Shown here piece by piece: positions 58,448 through 64,000 of a stretch of DNA of 64,000 nt (position 1 is the first letter of the stretch; each line of letters begins with the position of its first letter). This stretch comes from Kineosporia succinea (GTDB taxonomy: Bacteria; Actinomycetota; Actinomycetes; Actinomycetales; Kineosporiaceae): NCBI RefSeq assembly GCF_030811555.1, contig NZ_JAUSQZ010000001.1:5081241-5145240 (forward strand), given 5' to 3'. The translations under genes and the position numbers were made by a program. The notes below the pieces were generated by a model. It saw only the letters and a program-made list of their open reading frames with translations. It did not search any database and was not told where the DNA came from.

Positions 58448-59620
58448 TCACTCTGCGAAGTCGATGGGCAGACCGGCGTAGTTCTCGGCCAGGCCCCGGG
58501 CCCCGGCCTCGCTGCCCGTCACCCACCGCAGCTGCGACAGCTGCAGCTGCGCGTCGAACGGGTCGTCACCCGTGTGCAGCATCGTGGTCATCCACCAGGA
58601 GAAGTGCGTGCACCGCCAGACCCGGCGCAGCGCGGTGTCCGAGTAGGTGTCCGCGAGCCGGTTCTCGCCCCGCAGCAGCCCGGCCAGGGCGGGGGCGAGC
58701 AGCGCCACGTCGGCCAGCGCCAGGTTCAGCCCCTTGGCGCCGGTCGGCGGCACGATGTGGGCGGCGTCGCCGGCCAGGAACAGCCGCCCGTGCCGCATCG
58801 GCTGCTGCACGAAGCTGCGCATCGGCAGCACCGACTTCTCGGTCACCGGCCCGGTCCCGAGCGTCCATCCGGAAAGGCCCAGCCGGTCGTCCAGGGCCTG
58901 CCAGATCCGGTCGTCCGGCCAGGCCGCGACGTCGGTGCCCGCCGGGACCTGGAGGTAGAACCGGCTGACCCGGGCCGAGCGCATCGAGTGCAGGGCGAAA
59001 CCGTCGGGGTGCCAGGCGTAGATCAGGTCGTCGGTCGAGGGCGCCACGTCGGCCAGCACGCCGAGCCAGGAGTACGGGTAGGTGCGCTCCCAGGTCTGTC
59101 TCGCGGCGTCCGGCACCGCCGCCCGGCTCGGGCCGAACGAGCCGTCGCAGCCGGCCACCACGTCCGCGTCCACGCGTCCTTCGTGCCCGTCGGCGTCCAC
59201 GAAGGTGACGTACGGTCGGTCGGTCCCGAGGTCGTGCAGGGCGACGTCCCTCACCCCGTAGAGGATGGGCTGCCCGGCCTCGTCCCGGGCCCGGCCCAGG
59301 TCTTTCTGCACCTCGGTCTGCCCGTACACGGTGACCGTGCGCCCGATCAGGTCGACGAAGTCCAGGTGGTGCCGCTCACCCGGCCACTGCAGGTGGATGC
59401 CGCGGTGCCGGTCGCCCTCGGCCCGCAGGCGCTCGCCGAGCCCGGCCGCGGTGAGCAGGTCGACGCTGGACTGCTCGAGGATGCCGGCCCGGATGCGGGC
59501 CTCGACGTAGTCGCGGGTGCGGGTCTCCAGCACGACCGACTCCACACCCCGCCCGGCGAGCAGGTGCGACAGCAGGAGGCCGGCCGGGCCGGCGCCGATG
59601 ATCGCGACAGGGGTGCGCAT
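58448..59620 (-). CDS. pobA: 4-Hydroxybenzoate 3-monooxygenase
   Basis: A 390-residue FAD-dependent hydroxylase. PVAIIGAGPAGLLLSHLLAG is the FAD Rossmann start, VVAGCDGSFGPSRAAV the DG motif, and LFLAGDAAHIVPPTGAKGLN the GD motif. RAGILEQSSVDLL near residue 44 is typical of PobA. It converts 4-hydroxybenzoate to protocatechuate using NAD(P)H and oxygen. No protocatechuate dioxygenase genes are in the window. The start lies one base after the stop of the DUF429-RelA/SpoT gene, so the two are coupled. Confidence 0.92.
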   Translation of the reverse strand: MRTPVAIIGAGPAGLLLSHLLAGRGVESVVLETRTRDYVEARIRAGILEQSSVDLLTAAGLGERLRAEGDRHRGIHLQWPGERHHLDFVDLIGRTVTVYGQTEVQKDLGRARDEAGQPILYGVRDVALHDLGTDRPYVTFVDADGHEGRVDADVVAGCDGSFGPSRAAVPDAARQTWERTYPYSWLGVLADVAPSTDDLIYAWHPDGFALHSMRSARVSRFYLQVPAGTDVAAWPDDRIWQALDDRLGLSGWTLGTGPVTEKSVLPMRSFVQQPMRHGRLFLAGDAAHIVPPTGAKGLNLALADVALLAPALAGLLRGENRLADTYSDTALRRVWRCTHFSWWMTTMLHTGDDPFDAQLQLSQLRWVTGSEAGARGLAENYAGLPIDFAE

Positions 59621-59621
59621 C

Positions 59622-61445
59622 TCACTCCTCGGGTTCGCCGGTCTCGTCCGGGTGCAGTTTCTCCAGGCGGGACTTCAGCAGGGGACGGCGGTCGGCGTTG
59701 CCGGGCAGCCCGACGTACTTCTCGCCGAACGCGGCCAGCAGCGCGTCGTCGAGGCGGCGCACGGCACCGGGCGGGTACTTGTAGGCCATCCGGGCGTTCA
59801 GGTCCAGCTCGTTGACCGGCAGCAGCACCTCGGTGAGCTCGGGCAGCGAGGTGATCGCGAGCTCGGCCAGCAGCCCGGTGATCCAGGTGTAGTGCTCGGT
59901 GCGCGACCAGCCCGAGCCGGGGTACTGCCCGGCCAGGAAGGCCGCCAGTTCCCGGGCGCCGATGCGGGAGTCGTCGTCGGCGGTGTCGCGCCCGCTGGTG
60001 TCGTCGTCGGTGGTGTTGTCGCCCACCGCCGGCGTGCTGTGCTCGAGCAGCCGGTCGCGGATGATCGAGAACTCCTGGTCGGCCAGCTCCAGCAGCCCGG
60101 CCGCGAGCGTGAAGCGCCGGTCGAGCTCGGGCGCCTGGTCGGCGGGAACTGTTCCCTTGTAACGGATGTCGTGCTCGAACTCGGCCCAGGCGTGCTGCAG
60201 CACGGTGCGCACCTGCAGCGACGCGTGCTGGCCGCGCAGCTGCTCGTAGCCGGAGTGGCCCTCGCGGGCGGCGTCCAGGGCGATCAGCATGTGCCGGCTG
60301 CGGTAGCCGAAACGGCCCTGCCGGGCGACCATCTCGCCCATGTCCCGGTCTTTCTTGACCAGGAGCTGGTCGTGGATGACGTCGGCCACGGTGGCCACGT
60401 CGTCCTGCACGTAGGTGATGACCCGCACACCGATCTGGTCGTTGATCTCGCGCAGCGGGTCGGTGTAGACGAGCTCGCCGTTCGGGCCGCGGCGGGAGGC
60501 CTTGCCGGCGAACGAGGCCACCGCCTTGGCCCGGCCGTTGACGCTCAGGTAGTTGATGCCCGCCTCGTCGAGGATCGAGGTGACCAGCGCGACGAAGGTG
60601 TCCGCCGCGTCCACCAGCGCGGGCTGACGCAGCGCGTAGTCGCGCACGGCCACCGACACCGGGTCCTCGGCGGTCGGGTCGTCGGCGCTGCTCGGCTCCA
60701 GGCCCTCGGGCAGCGTCGGGGTGACGATGTAGCCGTTCTCGACATCGCCGTAGGTCGTCATCATCTGTGGGTGGCGGGCCCCGAAAAGAGCGGTGTAGGC
60801 GCAGATCACGGCGTCGACCTGGTCTTCGACCACGCGCAGCTCGCTCTTGCGCACGGCCCCGCCGGCCGCCTCGATCAGCTCGGGCCAGCGTGAGCCCGGA
60901 CGGTCGAGGTGCAGGGGCGGCTCGGCCCCGGCCAGGCCGCCGACCAGGCCCATCAGGCGCAGCAGCTCGGACTGCAGCAGGTCGCGGGTGCGCCCGGGCT
61001 TGGCCTTGTACTTCAGCGTGCGGCCGAGCCGGAACAGCGAGATGCAGGCGGCGTGCGGGTAGACCTCCATCGCGCGCCGGCCGCGGCCCGAGCGCGGGTT
61101 CAGGTCGAGCTTCAGTGCGTGCGCGATGCGGGCGCCGCGCGGGGTGCCGGAGAACTCCGGCTTGGTGGTGTTCACCGGGTGCGCCCCGGCGTGGAACCGG
61201 GCGAAGTCCTTGTTGAGGGCGGCCTCGGCGGGCCGGTTGCCGGTCTCGTTGCGGACGATCAGCGGGGCGTCGATCGCGACCAGGCAGTCACCGGCGGTGT
61301 AGGGCGCGAGCGCGGCGAGGATCTCCTCGTCGCTCTGGGCGGCGCTGACGTGCACCAGCCCGCCCTCGTCGTCGAGCACGGCGAGTCCGGTGGGCTTGCG
61401 GTCGCCCCAGGCGAGGTCCACTCCGACGTAGTACACAGCGTCCAA
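59622..61445 (-). CDS. DUF429 domain fused to a RelA/SpoT-type nucleotide synthetase domain
   Basis: A 607-residue fusion. Residues 1-250 are DUF429, an RNase H-like fold of unknown activity (VGVDLAWGD with Asp10, VAIDAPLI, MEVYPHAA). Residues 285-480 are a RelA/SpoT synthetase domain: GRAKAVASFAGKA (about 298), DQIGVRVIT with the Mg-binding Asp (about 335), GYRSRHMLI with the base-stacking Tyr (about 380) and SLQVRTVLQHAWAEFEHDIR (about 410). At the last motif the usual catalytic Glu (ExQxRT) reads Ser (SLQVRT). A C-terminal region of about 110 residues follows. It could make (p)ppGpp, pyrophosphorylate another substrate, or be inactive. It is coupled to pobA downstream. Confidence 0.8.
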   Translation of the reverse strand: MDAVYYVGVDLAWGDRKPTGLAVLDDEGGLVHVSAAQSDEEILAALAPYTAGDCLVAIDAPLIVRNETGNRPAEAALNKDFARFHAGAHPVNTTKPEFSGTPRGARIAHALKLDLNPRSGRGRRAMEVYPHAACISLFRLGRTLKYKAKPGRTRDLLQSELLRLMGLVGGLAGAEPPLHLDRPGSRWPELIEAAGGAVRKSELRVVEDQVDAVICAYTALFGARHPQMMTTYGDVENGYIVTPTLPEGLEPSSADDPTAEDPVSVAVRDYALRQPALVDAADTFVALVTSILDEAGINYLSVNGRAKAVASFAGKASRRGPNGELVYTDPLREINDQIGVRVITYVQDDVATVADVIHDQLLVKKDRDMGEMVARQGRFGYRSRHMLIALDAAREGHSGYEQLRGQHASLQVRTVLQHAWAEFEHDIRYKGTVPADQAPELDRRFTLAAGLLELADQEFSIIRDRLLEHSTPAVGDNTTDDDTSGRDTADDDSRIGARELAAFLAGQYPGSGWSRTEHYTWITGLLAELAITSLPELTEVLLPVNELDLNARMAYKYPPGAVRRLDDALLAAFGEKYVGLPGNADRRPLLKSRLEKLHPDETGEPEE

Positions 61446-61491
61446 GCCTGCCGTATCAGAACGTTACGTGCTCACCGGGCCCCGGCCGCTC

Positions 61492-64000
61492 TCAGCGCAG
61501 GCTCACCCGCACGCGTCCCTTGCCGTCCCGCTTGGCCCGGTACATCGCGGCGTCGGCCGCCCCGAGCAGGGCCGGCCCGTCGGAGGCGGCGTCGCCGTCC
61601 CCGGACACCGCGACCCCGACGCTCGCCCCGATCCGCGCCCGCGCGTCCGTGAGCTCGAACTCCTCGGCCAGCGTGGCGATGATCGCGTGACCGATCGTGA
61701 TGGCGGTCTCCACGTCGGCCACCCCGGGGCAGAGCACCGCGAACTCGTCGCCGCCGATCCGCGCCACCACGTCGCTGGCCCGCACACAGGCCGCGATCCG
61801 CTCGGCCACCTGCACGAGCAGCTCGTCACCGGCGCCGTGCCCCTGGTTGTCGTTGACGGCCTTGAACCCGTCCAGGTCGATGTAGAGCACGGCGACGTTC
61901 CCCACCCGGCGTCGCTCACCCAGCGCCCGGTCGAGCTGCCGGCGCAGCGCCGAGCGGTTGGGCAGACCGGTCAGCGAGTCGTGCGAGGCCTCGTGCCGCA
62001 GCCGCTCGGTGAGCTCCCGGCGGGCGGTGATGTCCTCGACCATGATGATCAGGTAGGGCGCCCGGCCGTCGGCGGGCCGCACCGCGGCGGTGGACATGCG
62101 CCCCCACAGCTCGGCCTCGTTCAGGCACCGGAACCGGCGGTCGCCCTGCACCGACTCGATCTCGCCGGCGGCCAGCCGGCCCAGGTTGTGCACGGCCCGG
62201 CTGGCGTCGGGCTCCTCGAGCAGGTCGATGTAACTGGTGCCCAGCAGGTCCTCCTCGCTGCGGCCCGCGAACGCGCACATCGCCGCGTTCACCCGCAGGA
62301 TCGTCGCCGGGGCGGCCGGGTCCATGGTGGTGATGACCATGGCCAGCGGAGCGCCGTCGAAGGCCAGGCGGAACCGGTCCTCGCTCTCGGCCAGCTCGGC
62401 CCGGGTGGTCAGCACCTCGCTCACGTCGGTGAGCACCACGATGAACTCCTCGACGCCGTCCGGTGAGGTGTACGGCGTCAGGTTCAGCTGCGCGGGGAAG
62501 CGGGAGCCGTCCTTGCGCACGCAGACGGTCTGCACGGTGGCGGGTTCCTCGCCCATCACCGTGGTCAGGGCCGCGAACGGATCGCTGAGCCCGGTGTGAC
62601 GCATCGCCTCCTGCAGGGCCTCGGGCGTCTCGAACGCCGAGGGGTCGAGCCGGCCCACCACCTCCTCAGCCCGATATCCGAGCAGGCGCTCCGCCGCCGC
62701 GTTGAAGCGGGTGATGGCACCGGTCTCCCGGGAGCTGACCACGATGCCGGTCTCGGTCAGCGCGTCCAGGATCGTGCTCAGCTCGCTCGTGGCCCGCGCC
62801 CGTTCCAGCTCCCCGGCCCGCAGCTCGGTGATGTCGTGCACGGTCGAGTGCAGTCGCACCACCTGACCGGTCGCGTCCGTCTCGGCCTCCGTGCGGCCCA
62901 GCACCAGGCGCACCGAGCCGTCGGGCCGCACCAGCCGGTACTCCCGCTGCGGTTCGGGGGCGCCGGTGCGGGTCAACTGCACGACGGCGTCGGCGAGCTC
63001 GGCCCGGTCGTCGGGGTGGATGGCCTCGAGGTAGCGCTCCGCCGACGCCGTCACCCGCGCCGGGTCCAGGCCGAGGCAGCGGTAGAGCCCGAGCGTCCAG
63101 GTGACCTCCCCGGTGCGCACGTTCATCACGGCCGAGCCGGTGCCGGTGATCTCCTCGGCCTTCACCAGGGCCCAGGACCGGTCCTCGCTGAGGCGCAGCG
63201 CGTGCGCCCGGGCCCGGGCGGCCAGCACGGTGAAGAGCACCAGCAGGCTGAGCGAGATCAGCACGATCTGGATCGCGTAGGTGCGCGAGGCGCCGTCCAG
63301 GTTCCCGAACGGCCCCCGCCCGTGCAGGGTTCCGACGGTGGCGGTCAGGCCGAGCAGCTGCAGCGACACCATCGAGCGCAACGGCCCGAGCCGCAGCCCG
63401 CCCCACAGCAGGGGCAACGCGCAGACCACCGAGGCCACGAGCCGCTGGCCGGTCGCGAAGACCAGCGCCGAGGCCAGGGCCACGGTGGCGAACTGGGCCA
63501 GCCACTCCAGGTTGGCGCGGGTGTCGCGCAGGGTGGCCCGCACCTGTTCCCGGGTCGAGACCAGGAACAGCGGCGACACCAGCAGCAGGCCGAGGGCGTG
63601 CGTGCGGACGTAGCCGGACCACAGGGACCCGAACGGGCCGTCGGCCCAGACCGCCTGCGCGGCGGCGAAAATCGTCGAACCGAGGACGACGCTGCCGCCC
63701 ACGCACACAGCGAACCGGAACGCGTGGCCGGGGGAGTCGAGGCGGACCCCGGCCGGGAAGGCCCGGCGCAACAGCAGACCCATGGCCAGCATCTCGCCCA
63801 CCCCGGCGACGGCGATGCCGCCCGCGACCGGGGCGGAGTAGCCGGAGGTGAGGCCGGCGAGCAGGCCCGCGGCGAGGAACCCGGCCAGCGTGGGTGGCCA
63901 CGACCGGGGTGACGAGCGCACCAGCACGACCGGCCCGACGCCGGCCATCGGCCACCAGACCGACGTGTGCAGCGTGGTGTCCCGCAACAGATGGAGGCCG
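61492..64000 (-). CDS. MASE1-PAS-PAS-PAS-GGDEF diguanylate cyclase, cut by the window end
   Basis: At least 835 codons are open. The frame continues to the end of the window without a stop, and the residues just inside it read on naturally, so the true start is probably outside. The N-terminus is a multi-helix MASE1-type sensor (to about 240). Three PAS domains follow (about 265-385, 395-510 and 515-640). A GGDEF domain closes with ARIGGDEFAVL intact, and it lacks EAL. It should synthesise c-di-GMP in response to a membrane or PAS-bound signal. Confidence 0.87.
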   Translation of the reverse strand, partial: GLHLLRDTTLHTSVWWPMAGVGPVVLVRSSPRSWPPTLAGFLAAGLLAGLTSGYSAPVAGGIAVAGVGEMLAMGLLLRRAFPAGVRLDSPGHAFRFAVCVGGSVVLGSTIFAAAQAVWADGPFGSLWSGYVRTHALGLLLVSPLFLVSTREQVRATLRDTRANLEWLAQFATVALASALVFATGQRLVASVVCALPLLWGGLRLGPLRSMVSLQLLGLTATVGTLHGRGPFGNLDGASRTYAIQIVLISLSLLVLFTVLAARARAHALRLSEDRSWALVKAEEITGTGSAVMNVRTGEVTWTLGLYRCLGLDPARVTASAERYLEAIHPDDRAELADAVVQLTRTGAPEPQREYRLVRPDGSVRLVLGRTEAETDATGQVVRLHSTVHDITELRAGELERARATSELSTILDALTETGIVVSSRETGAITRFNAAAERLLGYRAEEVVGRLDPSAFETPEALQEAMRHTGLSDPFAALTTVMGEEPATVQTVCVRKDGSRFPAQLNLTPYTSPDGVEEFIVVLTDVSEVLTTRAELAESEDRFRLAFDGAPLAMVITTMDPAAPATILRVNAAMCAFAGRSEEDLLGTSYIDLLEEPDASRAVHNLGRLAAGEIESVQGDRRFRCLNEAELWGRMSTAAVRPADGRAPYLIIMVEDITARRELTERLRHEASHDSLTGLPNRSALRRQLDRALGERRRVGNVAVLYIDLDGFKAVNDNQGHGAGDELLVQVAERIAACVRASDVVARIGGDEFAVLCPGVADVETAITIGHAIIATLAEEFELTDARARIGASVGVAVSGDGDAASDGPALLGAADAAMYRAKRDGKGRVRVSLR

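Noticed and set aside
56284-58968. An 894-codon open frame on the plus strand
   Set aside because: It lies opposite the GGDEF-EAL gene and part of pobA, both with intact motifs. The translation is His/Gly/Val-rich noise.

Overview
The window is very GC-rich, densely packed chromosomal DNA with GTG/ATG starts, frequent 1-4 bp stop/start overlaps and long spurious antisense frames. The gene families present point to a filamentous or Kineosporia-like actinobacterium: a conservon (cvnABCD), an EmbR-type SARP/FHA regulator with a Ser/Thr kinase, an LCP protein, an Rv1733c-like protein, fused cydDC, an F420-type oxidoreductase and a HelD-like helicase. I cannot name the species. I saw no tRNA, rRNA, CRISPR array, insertion sequence or integrase.

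Layout. 0-11.6 kb: a membrane-anchored GH26-like protein with a huge low-complexity N-terminus, a glycine-betaine-type binding lipoprotein, the conservon, a 0.75-kb gap with tandem repeats, then a BlaI/M56-peptidase pair. 11.6-17.8 kb: the cytochrome bd operon cydA-cydB-cydDC, divergent from blaI across a perfect inverted repeat. 17.8-25 kb: acetyltransferase, small membrane protein, EamA exporter/LysR pair, a two-gene GNAT plus nicotianamine-synthase-like operon behind a Zur/Fur-like palindrome, an amidohydrolase, and a possible effector/immunity pair. 25-31.4 kb: pyruvate phosphate dikinase, OsmC, a HelD-like helicase and a GNAT. 31.6-40 kb: a PLP decarboxylase, VOC proteins, LCP protein, Rv1733c-like protein, a second LysR/EamA pair and thioredoxin.

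40-47 kb is a phospho-signalling island: a SARP-FHA (EmbR-like) regulator converges on an operon encoding a flavoprotein-like protein, an FHA/zinc protein, a membrane protein with a degenerate trypsin-like domain and zinc ribbon, and a Ser/Thr kinase. 47-49.7 kb carries an enoyl-CoA hydratase-like enzyme, an LLM oxidoreductase and two DUF202 membrane proteins. 49.7-53.6 kb is a light-signalling module: heme oxygenase plus a bacteriophytochrome whose output is a SpoIIE-type PP2C phosphatase, divergent from a STAS anti-sigma antagonist and a HATPase anti-sigma factor. 53.6-64 kb holds a LysG/LysE pair, an IclR regulator, a GGDEF-EAL protein, PobA, an unusual DUF429-RelA/SpoT fusion, and a MASE1-PAS-GGDEF cyclase cut by the window edge.

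The most interesting candidates are the phytochrome-to-partner-switch module, the Zur-box metallophore-like operon, the DUF429-alarmone-synthetase fusion lacking the usual catalytic glutamate, and the kinase/FHA/pseudoprotease island. All assignments come from reading sequence motifs by eye; no database search was run.
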